Shown one piece after another: positions 16,497 through 24,082 of a stretch of 32,924 bases of DNA. The position numbers and the translations under genes were made by a program. The stretch is from Holophagales bacterium (GTDB lineage Bacteria > Acidobacteriota > Thermoanaerobaculia > UBA5066). The notes beneath the pieces are model-generated. The model had not been told where the DNA came from. It made no database searches and saw only the letters and a list, made by a program, of their open reading frames with translations. Position 1 is the stretch's first letter. Each line of letters starts with the position of its first letter. The stretch lies in the NCBI GenBank assembly GCA_016716705.1, contig JADJVF010000024.1:1-32924 (forward strand), written 5' to 3'.

Positions 16497-17775
16497 GCGG
16501 CACCTCGGCGAGGTCGAGCTCCTGGAGCTGGCGCTCGGACCCGGCCGGCCGGGAAGCGCCCACGCCGAGGCGTGCCCCGAGTGCCGCCGTCGGATCGAGG
16601 GCCTCGAGGCAGGCCACGAACACATTCTCGACCTCGAAGCGCTCGGAGCAGGCGACGCGCCGGCGCCCGCTCCCCCGGCTTCGCTTTCGGCTCTCGGCCG
16701 AAATCTCGAGCATGCCGAGGCGCTCGTCAGGGCGGCCGAAGCCGACGACGACAGCCTCGCCGCGCTCCTTGCGGAGTCTGCCCGCGGGCCGGGCTTCCCC
16801 GGGATCGCGCTCCACGCCGCCCAGCTCGCCTCGCGGATGACCGCCCGGAGACCCCGGGCCGCCCTGGATTTTGCAGGCGCGATCCGGGGATCCCTCGGAA
16901 CTTCGAAGGACGCGGCTCTCCTTCGGTTCGTCCTCGCCGAATTGAAAGTGCTCGAGAGCCAGGCGCAGCTCTACGCGGGAAAGACGGAAGAGGCCCGCCG
17001 GCTCGCCCTGGAGGGCCTCTCGGAGCTCGAATCCTCCGGCGCGCCGCTCCTTCTCCTCTCGCGTGCCCGCTACTACGCCGGGTCGGCCCTCTGGGGGTGC
17101 GCCCGCTACGAGGAGTCACTCCCCCTGCTGGCCGCGGCTCGCGACGGATTCGCCGAAGACGGACAGGACGCCTGGATCGGTCGCTCCGAAGCGGCGATCG
17201 GCCTCGTTCACTTCAGCCAGGCGCGATTCCGGCAGGCTCTCCACGCCTTTGACGCCGCTCTCGAACGTCTCGACCCCGACGTCGACCCTGGACCGGTCGA
17301 GTCCGTGCAACAGAACCGGGCCGGTATCCTGATGAACCTCGGCCGACTCGCCGAGGCCAGGACCGCTTTCGGACAGGCTCTCGAGCTGGCCCTTCGCGCA
17401 GGCCTCTCCGCCGGCGCTACGACGATCCGCGTCAACCTCCTCAACCTGGGTCTCGAAGAGGGCTCCTGGGAAGAGGTCCGGTCCCGCGGAGAGAAGCTCG
17501 TCGCGCATTGCGACCGCGAGGGTCTCGCGGTCGACGCGTACTATGCCCGGCTCGCCCTGGCGGAGGCCTGTGCCGCACTGGGAAGCTACGGCGCCGTCCA
17601 GGCCCTGATCGCGATCCTCCGCGAGCACGCCCCGCCGGAGATCCGGGACGACTCCGACGCCACGGCCCTCCTGGACGGGCTCGACGCCGGAGACACCGAG
17701 GTCGCACACCGAATCCGACGGCTCCGCCGCTACCTCTGTGGCCAGGACCGCGCCGAGGCCGCCCGGCGCGCCTGA
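16483..17775 (+). CDS. TPR protein with N-terminal anti-sigma-type zinc finger
   Basis: A 430-residue, mainly alpha-helical protein. Residues 27-34 form HAEACPEC, the H-x3-C-x2-C arrangement of zinc-binding anti-sigma domains. The rest, from about 85, is a series of tetratricopeptide-like repeats (for example ARRLALEGLSELESSG, RYEESLPLLAAARDGF, QARFRQALHAFDAALERLD, NLGRLAEARTAFGQALELA). No transmembrane segment is evident, so it is probably a cytosolic regulator. It overlaps the sigma gene by 14 nt, with GAGGG about 9 nt upstream of ATG 16483. The context suggests that it binds the sigma factor and senses a partner through the repeats. That role is inferred from the motif and the gene order. 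Confidence 0.85.
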   Translation: MRSAERHLGEVELLELALGPGRPGSAHAEACPECRRRIEGLEAGHEHILDLEALGAGDAPAPAPPASLSALGRNLEHAEALVRAAEADDDSLAALLAESARGPGFPGIALHAAQLASRMTARRPRAALDFAGAIRGSLGTSKDAALLRFVLAELKVLESQAQLYAGKTEEARRLALEGLSELESSGAPLLLLSRARYYAGSALWGCARYEESLPLLAAARDGFAEDGQDAWIGRSEAAIGLVHFSQARFRQALHAFDAALERLDPDVDPGPVESVQQNRAGILMNLGRLAEARTAFGQALELALRAGLSAGATTIRVNLLNLGLEEGSWEEVRSRGEKLVAHCDREGLAVDAYYARLALAEACAALGSYGAVQALIAILREHAPPEIRDDSDATALLDGLDAGDTEVAHRIRRLRRYLCGQDRAEAARRA

Positions 17776-17788
17776 CGACCCGGTTCCG

Positions 17789-17917
17789 TCAACCGATCGG
17801 CGATTTGCGCACGTTGTCACCTCCGTCGTCCGTCGCGGGCGTCGTGGGTGCCGTCCCGCCCTCGGCTGTCGGATCGACTCCCGTGAGAATCAGGACGATC
17901 AGGATCAGAAGGTCCAT
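17789..17917 (-). CDS. Small membrane peptide, 42 residues, convergent with the TPR gene
   Basis: A short frame with a strong GGGGAGGAG six bases before ATG 17917. The product starts MDLLILIVLILTGVDP, a single hydrophobic segment of about 12 residues, followed by a Thr/Gly/Asp-rich acidic tail ending VRKSPIG. Third codon positions are about three-quarters G or C, somewhat below the larger genes. Its leader contains several perfect hairpins. I recognise no family. The ribosome site, the hydrophobic start and the location beside an ECF/anti-sigma pair make it a plausible real gene, perhaps a small inner-membrane or secreted peptide. It could still be a chance frame. Confidence 0.5.
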   Translation of the reverse strand: MDLLILIVLILTGVDPTAEGGTAPTTPATDDGGDNVRKSPIG

Positions 17918-17930
17918 GGTTGCTCCTCCC

Positions 17931-18105
17931 CGGCCGCAACGGCCGGTCGCGTCCCGGGACTGAAGTCCCTTCAACCTCTCTTGAGGGGATTCGCCCCCTC
18001 CGAATGACCCCTTGCTCGAAAAAATATCCCAAAGGGGGGTCAGTTCGATCCCTCTGGATCCCTCATGAGAAGTAGAGGGGCACCGAGGCCGGGGTCCGCC
18101 CGGCC
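17931..18105. other. Cluster of five hairpins in a divergent intergenic region
   Basis: Five inverted repeats follow one another. CGGCCG pairs with CGGCCG (17931-17945). GGGAC pairs with GTCCC around TGAA (17956-17969). GAGGGG pairs with CCCCTC (17983-18000). TGACCCCTT pairs with AAGGGGGGTCA around an A-rich loop, with two extra Gs (18005-18042). GGCCGGG pairs with CCCGGCC around GTCCG (18087-18105). The first four fall in the leader of the small peptide gene and the last in that of the BRCT gene. The AAAAAATAT run at 18019-18027 is the most AT-rich point and may hold promoter elements. I cannot match a known riboswitch. Confidence 0.55.
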
Positions 18106-18130
18106 ACCGGTTCCCGCAAGGGGAGGGACA

Positions 18131-18469
18131 ATGAGCGGCGCAAATAGCACGGCACGAATTGAATGCGACCCGCCCTCGCTCCGGTTCCGCGACCGGTCAT
18201 TCGTCCTCGCGGGCGACCTGTCGAGGGAAGACCGGTGGGCGCTCGAGCGCGAGATAGAGGCTCGCGGCGGCTCCATCCACCCGTTTCTCACCGCAGTAAC
18301 GGACGTCCTCGTCGTCGGGCGGGCCGAAGGGAACGAGGCCGAAGCCTCATGGGCCCGCGAGCAGATCCGCCGGGGCACGGTCTATCAGGAACGGTGGGGG
18401 CACCTGGAGCTGATTTCCCAGGAGGAGCTCCGGGCCGCGATCAGAGGGAGCCGGGGGGAGCCAGTTTGA
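18131..18469 (+). CDS. Stand-alone BRCT-domain protein
   Basis: A 112-residue protein made almost entirely of one BRCT-like domain. The strand RSFVLAGDLS is followed by a helix with REIEARGGSI, the strand TDVLVVG, and an alpha/beta ending QERWGHLELISQEELRAAI, as in the C-terminal domain of NAD-dependent DNA ligase. It has none of the ligase catalytic domains. BRCT domains bind DNA ends or phosphoproteins. The neighbouring Ser/Thr kinase, convergent 66 nt away, makes phosphopeptide binding conceivable, but that is only a suggestion. ATG 18131 is preceded by GGGAGGG, a clear ribosome site. Confidence 0.75.
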   Translation: MSGANSTARIECDPPSLRFRDRSFVLAGDLSREDRWALEREIEARGGSIHPFLTAVTDVLVVGRAEGNEAEASWAREQIRRGTVYQERWGHLELISQEELRAAIRGSRGEPV

Positions 18470-18535
18470 AATGTATGCGGCCTCTCGCCGCTGGACCCTC
18501 ACTGACCCGCGCTGACGTTCGCACTTTTCGCGCCC

Positions 18536-19456
18536 CTACCGCCGGTCTTCCCGCAGAACCTCGAACCTCACGTCGCCGTCGCCAGGAATCCTTCCGCCCG
18601 TGCTCCGGTCGAGCGCGCGGCGGAGGGCGACGACGGAGACCCAGCGGTCTTCCGGGTCCACGGCCATCGCCTTCGCGAGCGAGCGGGCGTAGGTGGCGGG
18701 AACGCCGGAAGCGACCGTCCCGACGATCGAGACGACCTCGTCGACGAGGCTGCGCAGCGGCAGGTCGGGCCGGTCGAACTTCAGCCTCACGCCCGTCAGG
18801 AGCTCGAAGCCCGTCGCGGCGATGGCCCATTGGTCGGAGCTGGGTGTCGCGTCGGCTCCCGCGACGACCTCGGGCGCGATGTAGCCGGGAGTCCCCATGA
18901 GGACGCTCACCGAGGAGATCACGCCCCCGCTCTCGGGCCTGGCCTCGGCCTTCATTTCACGAGCGAGGCCGAAGTCGAGGAGCTTCAGGCGCGTCGTCCC
19001 TCCGGGCCCGCGCGTGAGGAAGAGATTGTCGGGCTTCATGTCGCGGTGGACGAGGCCGGCGGCGTGCGCGGCGGCGAGGACGTCGAGCGTGCGGTCGAGG
19101 GCCCAGGCCGTCTCGAGGAACGGGATCGGCTTTCGCAGCGTCAGCTCGGTCCTGAGGGAGCCACCCGAAAGCAGCTCCATGACGAGAAACGCGCCCCCGG
19201 GTCGCAGCTCGCCGTAGTCGTAGACGGCGACGGCGTTCGGGTGGCCGAGGCGCGCCGTCAGCCGCGCCTCGCGCCGGAAGCGGGCGAGCGAGGTCCGGTC
19301 GGCGAGCTGCTCGGCGCGGATCACCTTCACGGCGCAGTCGCGGTTGCCGCGGATGTCGCGGGCCGCGTAGACGGTCCCCATTCCCCCTTCGCCGAGCCTC
19401 CGGTCGAGGCGGTAGCGCCCGGCGAGGAGGCGCGGTACGGCCTGCGTCATCCTCAC
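18536..19456 (-). CDS. Ser/Thr protein kinase domain (probably the C-terminal part of a frameshifted sensor kinase)
   Basis: A 306-codon frame with a complete eukaryote-type kinase: glycine loop GEGGMG (22-27), K44 in AVKVI, HRDMKPDN (H137-N144), DFG (161-163) and APE (194-196). The Arg before the catalytic Asp marks an RD kinase with an activation loop (SVLMGTPGYIAPE). GTG 19456 overlaps the TGA of the upstream sensor frame as GTGA. However, the same frame stays open further upstream and encodes YECELCG and VVCTADGH, a zinc-ribbon pattern common just before such kinase domains. I therefore think that the true protein begins in the sensor gene at 21108 and that one base is missing near 19556-19559. 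No transmembrane helix follows the kinase domain. Confidence 0.85.
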   Translation of the reverse strand: MRMTQAVPRLLAGRYRLDRRLGEGGMGTVYAARDIRGNRDCAVKVIRAEQLADRTSLARFRREARLTARLGHPNAVAVYDYGELRPGGAFLVMELLSGGSLRTELTLRKPIPFLETAWALDRTLDVLAAAHAAGLVHRDMKPDNLFLTRGPGGTTRLKLLDFGLAREMKAEARPESGGVISSVSVLMGTPGYIAPEVVAGADATPSSDQWAIAATGFELLTGVRLKFDRPDLPLRSLVDEVVSIVGTVASGVPATYARSLAKAMAVDPEDRWVSVVALRRALDRSTGGRIPGDGDVRFEVLREDRR

Positions 19457-21108
19457 CGCGTGGCCGTCGGCGGTGCAGACGACGTCGTCCTCCCCCGCGA
19501 CCCGACCGCAGAGCTCGCATTCGTAGAGGGCCCCGCCCCCACCTTCCTGCAGGTGCCCCGGAGGACCTTCTCCCTTACGCGCCGGTCCTCGTCGACCTGC
19601 CTCGTCAGCGCCGCCCGTTCGAGGGCCAGGGCGACGTGCCCGGCGACCGTCCCCAGGATCTTTCGCTCCTCCGGGACGTACGCCTCGCCGGTCCGCTTGG
19701 CCCCGAGAGCGATCAGCCCGAGCGGCTCGCCGTCACCCGAGAAGAGCGGCATCGCGGCGGCGAATCCGGCCGCCCGGAGCGTGTTCGCAAGCTCCCCCTC
19801 GGCGTAGGGTGGGTCGCCGCCGTCGGCGGTGAGGGGATGGAACGTGTTCCGCGATTCGACCGGGTCCGACATCGGGAGGACCGCCGTCCGGTCCAGCTCG
19901 GGGACGTCGGTCAGCGCTCCGGTCGTGACCGGGCGAATCGGCACGCCCTGCGACTCGAGCGCGAAGACCCAGAAGGCCTGCCGGTCCGGCCTGTGGGCGG
20001 CCGCGAGGCGGTGGAGGACGTCTCCCGCCAGCTCCTCGCCCGCGTCCCTCAGGTCGCCGACGACGTCGGTCACGAGCTGCGCCGGGTCGTACGCCCCCTG
20101 CCGGAACTTCCGGTCGAGGACGACCTGCGCTCTCTTTCGCAGCGGATCGAAGACGAGGAAGAGAAGGACGGCGACGAGGGCCGTCGTGAGCGTCCCCTGG
20201 AGGGCTGGCGAGACGAGGGCCACGAGCGCCGTGAGCGCGGGCACGCCCGCGAGGAGGAGGACGACGAGCGTGACGGACGCGATCGCGTACGACGCGCTCC
20301 TCCGGATGAGGCGGTCGACCTCGAAGAGCTGGAAGCGCGTCGCGGCGACGATGAGGGCGAGCGGGAAGAGGACCGAAACCGACGAGAGCGCCCACACCGG
20401 CAGGAGCGGGGCGGCGCCGGCAACGGCCGGGATGTCGCGCAGGAAGATGTAGAGGCCGATGTAGAGGATGACCGCGACGAGCACGACCCGGGCGCGCCGC
20501 CTCACGTCCTCCCGGCGCGCCACCCACGCGAGGGAGAGGAAGTAGACGAAGATGAAGAGGTTGACCGCGAGCGCAAAGACGGCGACCCCCGTCTTCCAGA
20601 GTCCTCCCGGCGGGGCGCCCCCTCCCTCCGTCCACCACGCCCGGAGGTAGAACCCGAGCGGCACGAGGGCCAGCAGCGTGACGACGAGGTAGGCCTGTCC
20701 CGGACGCGACAGGCGCGTCACCGGAAAGAAGCCGCCGATCGTCACGACGATCCAGCCGACGGCCACGAAGTAGACGGCCGCCGATCCGGCGAAGGCGATC
20801 CGGTCCTCCAGCGTCGTCCCGTACGTGACCGCGCCGATGATCCGCCCCGCGTTCAGGACGCCGAGAAGCGTCAGGAACGGGAAGAGGGCACGGTTGGCCG
20901 GGTCGAACGGGCGCTTCAGGATGACGACGACGGCGCCGAGGTAGTGGACCCCGAAGACGAGGAATGCCAGGACGAGACGCGGCGGCGTCACCAGTCCCCG
21001 CTCCAGTCCCAGGTGCGCGAGCCAGAAGATCCAGGCGAGCGAGACCACGAGAGCCGCGCCGAGGGCCGCTGCGACGACGCGCTTCTCGCTGGGCTCGAGG
21101 ATCCTCAC
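19453..21108 (-). CDS. Multi-pass membrane sensor with GAF domain (probably the N-terminal part of the split kinase)
   Basis: About ten hydrophobic segments fill the first 320 residues. They include the block FQLFEVDRLIRRSASYAIAS and the juxtamembrane LFDPLRKRAQVVLDRKFRQG, both typical of membrane sensors that precede GAF/PAS histidine kinases. A GAF-like domain follows, ending LGTVAGHVALALERAALTRQ. After VREKVLRG the frame turns into low-complexity sequence (SAVGSRGRTTSS) and stops at 19453. Adding one base to the G-run there joins it to the zinc ribbon and kinase frame, giving 857 residues. GTG 21108 is chosen because the membrane domain starts directly after it and TAATCA stands 8 nt upstream. 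ATG 21222 would add 38 arginine- and proline-rich residues. Confidence 0.8.
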   Translation of the reverse strand: MRILEPSEKRVVAAALGAALVVSLAWIFWLAHLGLERGLVTPPRLVLAFLVFGVHYLGAVVVILKRPFDPANRALFPFLTLLGVLNAGRIIGAVTYGTTLEDRIAFAGSAAVYFVAVGWIVVTIGGFFPVTRLSRPGQAYLVVTLLALVPLGFYLRAWWTEGGGAPPGGLWKTGVAVFALAVNLFIFVYFLSLAWVARREDVRRRARVVLVAVILYIGLYIFLRDIPAVAGAAPLLPVWALSSVSVLFPLALIVAATRFQLFEVDRLIRRSASYAIASVTLVVLLLAGVPALTALVALVSPALQGTLTTALVAVLLFLVFDPLRKRAQVVLDRKFRQGAYDPAQLVTDVVGDLRDAGEELAGDVLHRLAAAHRPDRQAFWVFALESQGVPIRPVTTGALTDVPELDRTAVLPMSDPVESRNTFHPLTADGGDPPYAEGELANTLRAAGFAAAMPLFSGDGEPLGLIALGAKRTGEAYVPEERKILGTVAGHVALALERAALTRQVDEDRRVREKVLRGTCRKVGAGPSTNASSAVGSRGRTTSSAPPTATR

Positions 21109-21116
21109 GGGCGGGG

Positions 21117-21122
21117 TGATTA
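21117..21122 (-). promoter_or_regulatory. -10-like box TAATCA for the sensor kinase
   Basis: TAATCA lies 8 nt before GTG 21108 on the minus strand, in the same position as the TANNNT boxes of other leaderless genes here, although its last base is A. It supports GTG 21108 as the start. Confidence 0.4.
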
Positions 21123-21322
21123 TCCGCTCGGGGGGGACCGTCGCGCGCGGACCGCTCCGGGGCCGCGATCCCGAGGGCGCGACGGGGAGCAGGAACGTCC
21201 GCGACCGCCCGTATGCGATCATCGAACGAGGCCGGGGATGTCGTCGACCACAGGACGGAGCCGACTCGACCACGCCACACCGGGGGTGGGGCGTTGAGGC
21301 TTGCGGGAGCCGGGGCGGTCTG

Positions 21323-23302
21323 ATGACGGCTCGCACCTTCTTCCTGGCTCTCGTCTTCCTGGCATTCGTCCCGCCGATCCTCGTTCTGAGAAACGTCGCA
21401 GAGAGCCCTCTCCAGAAAGTCCTCAGCCCGCGCCCCGCACCCAACCACCTTCTCGGGGATCCGCTCATCTCGATTGGCGTCTTCGGCAGGGCGTGGAATC
21501 GCTGGGACGACGGGGATTTCTCCAGGACGGACGACCGCGCCTTCGCTCCCTATCCCGACACGTGGGCCGTGGGCGAGCCAGCAACTCTTCCCGCTCTCGT
21601 CGGTTACCCGTTCGCCCGTCTGTGGGACTCCGTCGCGCTCGGCTACAACGTCGCCCTCTACTGCGCCTGCATCGTCACGACTCTCGGCGCAGGCTATTTC
21701 TTCCGGCAACTGGCCGGGCCCGGTCTGGCCGCCCTGGCCGGCGCTCTCCTCTTCACCTGGTGTCCGGGACGGCTCAACAACCTGGGTGTGATCGGAACCC
21801 TCTGGGCGGGCCTGGTCCCGCTCGGGCTTGCCCTCTTCCTGCAGGGCATCAGGCGCCGGGACATTCGCTTCACGGTCCTGGGCGGGCTGGTCTGGCTGGC
21901 CCTCGGACTCGGAAGCCTCTACGGCCTCCTCATGGGAAGCGCCGTGGTCGGCCTGGTGCTCGCATTCGTCTTCGTGCGCGAGCGAGCCAGCCGGTGGCGC
22001 GTGGTATCCGCCGCGGTCGTCCTGACGATGGTTCTCGGGCTTCTCGCGGCCTACTACTCGCCGCTTTTTCGCCTGGACCACGATTTCGGGGCAAGAGTGA
22101 GCGTCCGGGCCATCGAAGGTCACGCCGCCGACGTTCTCTCCCTCCTCCATCACGCGGTCTTCGGCGGGCCCCTCCGGGACCTCCTGGACCGTCTCGTTCC
22201 CGGGTTTCCCGAGGGAGCTTCCGCGCTCTTCCCCACGCTCTTCGCCCTGGTGGTCCTTCCGGCAGGCCTCCTTCTCCGGAATCGCGATGGGAAGGCGAGG
22301 CGGATCGCAAGGACCGAACGCTCCCTCTGGGCGTGGGCCCTGGTGGCGGGCTTCGCCCTCGCGTCCGCGCTCGGGCCCACCATACGGTTCGCCGGGCGTG
22401 CACTCTTCCCGGGTCCCTACAGGCTCCTGACGGACCTCCCGGGCTTTTCGAGTCTCCGCGGGATCCACAGGTGGGACCAGTGGTTCGACCTCGCCCTGGT
22501 CACCCTGTCCGTCATCGTCCTGGGTCGCCTTCTCCGGTCCGGTCCCCGTTCCATCCGGAGAGTGGTCCTGCCGCTCGCGGGCCTGGCCTTGCTCGTCGAC
22601 ATCTGGCCGAGAGAAGTACCAGGCCAGATCGCCCCGCCTCCGTCGCCGTTCCAGGACGTGTTTGTCGCCATGCCCGCCGACGCCATCGTCGCTGGTCTCC
22701 CGATGGACCGGCTGACGGCGGAGCGGATGTTCGTGGAGCAGGTCCACCACGGCAGGCGGATCGTGAACGGTTTCCAGACGTTTCCCCCGCCGATCCACCT
22801 CTGGCTGGAGGAGCAGGCCCGGCGTCTGCCGCTGCTCGAAATGCTCGCACTCCTCCGGGAGCTGGGGGCGAGGGCGGTGGAGATCGACGGAAGCGTCCTG
22901 TCCGAACGACAGAGGACAGCCGTGTCGAGCCTGCTGGCTTCTCCGGCGGGCAGATCCCTCGGAAAGACGCTCGCAAGGGGCCAGCGCATGCTCGTTCTCA
23001 TGGAACCCCGTGCGCCGATCCTCGTCGACCCGGATCACCTGCCCGACCTGCATTTCGAGGACGGCACCGCACGGGTGCGCACTGCCCCGGGCCGGCTGGT
23101 GTTCCGAATCGGGCGTCCGATCGTCCACGTGGTCGTGACGGGACCTTCTGGAACCCGGGACGACGTCATCGATCTGCCGCTGGTCGAGCGGGACGTCTAT
23201 GCCGTGTCGGTCGGGAAGGGGGTTCCCGCCGGTTCGTGCGTCATGGACGCGGGGACCGGCCGGCGGCTCGGCTGTGCGGTCGTCCAGGGCCCCCGGCGGT
23301 AA
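21323..23302 (+). CDS. Large multi-pass membrane protein, glycosyltransferase C or YfhO-like architecture
   Basis: A 659-residue protein with a signal-anchor-like start, about ten to twelve membrane helices in the first two-thirds and a soluble C-terminal domain of about 220 residues. The first extracytoplasmic loop carries RWDDGDFSRTDDRAFAPYPD, an acidic loop of the kind that holds the catalytic Asp in GT-C glycosyltransferases, and YfhO-like proteins share this layout. Sugar transfer from a polyprenyl-phosphate donor is therefore likely but not proven. ATG 21323 is the first good start and the ribosome site is weak. It converges on a methyltransferase gene with only three bases between the stop codons, next to a GT2 enzyme that could supply a lipid-linked sugar. 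Confidence 0.75.
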   Translation: MTARTFFLALVFLAFVPPILVLRNVAESPLQKVLSPRPAPNHLLGDPLISIGVFGRAWNRWDDGDFSRTDDRAFAPYPDTWAVGEPATLPALVGYPFARLWDSVALGYNVALYCACIVTTLGAGYFFRQLAGPGLAALAGALLFTWCPGRLNNLGVIGTLWAGLVPLGLALFLQGIRRRDIRFTVLGGLVWLALGLGSLYGLLMGSAVVGLVLAFVFVRERASRWRVVSAAVVLTMVLGLLAAYYSPLFRLDHDFGARVSVRAIEGHAADVLSLLHHAVFGGPLRDLLDRLVPGFPEGASALFPTLFALVVLPAGLLLRNRDGKARRIARTERSLWAWALVAGFALASALGPTIRFAGRALFPGPYRLLTDLPGFSSLRGIHRWDQWFDLALVTLSVIVLGRLLRSGPRSIRRVVLPLAGLALLVDIWPREVPGQIAPPPSPFQDVFVAMPADAIVAGLPMDRLTAERMFVEQVHHGRRIVNGFQTFPPPIHLWLEEQARRLPLLEMLALLRELGARAVEIDGSVLSERQRTAVSSLLASPAGRSLGKTLARGQRMLVLMEPRAPILVDPDHLPDLHFEDGTARVRTAPGRLVFRIGRPIVHVVVTGPSGTRDDVIDLPLVERDVYAVSVGKGVPAGSCVMDAGTGRRLGCAVVQGPRR

Positions 23303-23305
23303 GGA

Positions 23306-24082
23306 CTATCCGACGTCACCGCTGCCGGAGAGTCGCCCGCCCGAGGCAACGCGGACGAGCTCTGCGTCCACGAAACTCGCCCACCGCGGGGACAATCGGA
23401 TGATTGCGCGGTCGAGCCGGACGGCGAGAGGGAAAGCCCTGCCCGGCAGGAGGCACCACGGCTTCAGGCCACCCGCGAGCCAGTAGGCGAGCGGACTGTG
23501 GGGCTCCCAGCGCTCGAGGCGGAGGCCGGGAACGGAACGCTCGAGCTCCCGCCGGTCCCGCTCGAAGACGATCCACGCGAGCGCTCCGTTGGCGTCCGAG
23601 AGAGGGCCCGCGGACGGGAAACTCCAGTCCGGTGTCGAAGGATCGAAGGACTCGTGGTGGAAGTACCGGAGGATCGGAGTGCTGATCCAGCCGGGATACT
23701 GATCGACGACGAGGAGACGGCCGGACGGCTTGAGGCACCGGACCGCTTCGAGGAGAAAGGCCCGGACGTCCGGGACGTGGTGGAAGACGTTCGTCATCAG
23801 GATGGCCCTGAGGCTGGCGTCGGGGAACGGCAGCGACCGTGCGTCGACCACGCGATCGATCCCCTCGTACGGGATCGTGTCCGAGGTCACGATCGCAGGG
23901 AGGACATCCTTCACGAAGCCCGCGCCGGAGCCGATCTCGAGAGCGATGCCCTCTGCCGGACAGCGCGAGAGGCACGCCGCGTAGCGGGCGTAGATCTCTT
24001 CGTAGTAGCGCCGGAGGGCGGCCTTGCGCTGGATCAGCTCGCGGAGAGCCGGACCCCGCGACGGGTCGTCGAGGTTCCTCAT
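23306..24082 (-). CDS. Class I SAM-dependent methyltransferase
   Basis: A 258-residue methyltransferase. Motif I is ALEIGSGAGF (47-56), an acidic residue follows at D80 in VVDARSLPFPD, and motif post-I/IV reads ILMTNVFHHVPD, the layout of Methyltransf_11 enzymes. A Cys/Tyr-rich leader helix and a C-terminal extension (RWEPHSPLAYWLAGGLKPW) may shape the substrate site. ATG 24082 overlaps the stop of the GT2 gene as ATGA, so the two are translated together. The substrate is probably a sugar or lipid intermediate made by its neighbours; the sequence alone does not show which. Confidence 0.88.
   Translation of the reverse strand: MRNLDDPSRGPALRELIQRKAALRRYYEEIYARYAACLSRCPAEGIALEIGSGAGFVKDVLPAIVTSDTIPYEGIDRVVDARSLPFPDASLRAILMTNVFHHVPDVRAFLLEAVRCLKPSGRLLVVDQYPGWISTPILRYFHHESFDPSTPDWSFPSAGPLSDANGALAWIVFERDRRELERSVPGLRLERWEPHSPLAYWLAGGLKPWCLLPGRAFPLAVRLDRAIIRLSPRWASFVDAELVRVASGGRLSGSGDVG

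Noticed and set aside
19733..23128. An 1131-codon minus-strand frame across the sensor and the membrane protein genes
   Set aside because: Glu/Arg/Pro-rich shadow translation with no domain. It crosses two well-supported genes and a promoter.
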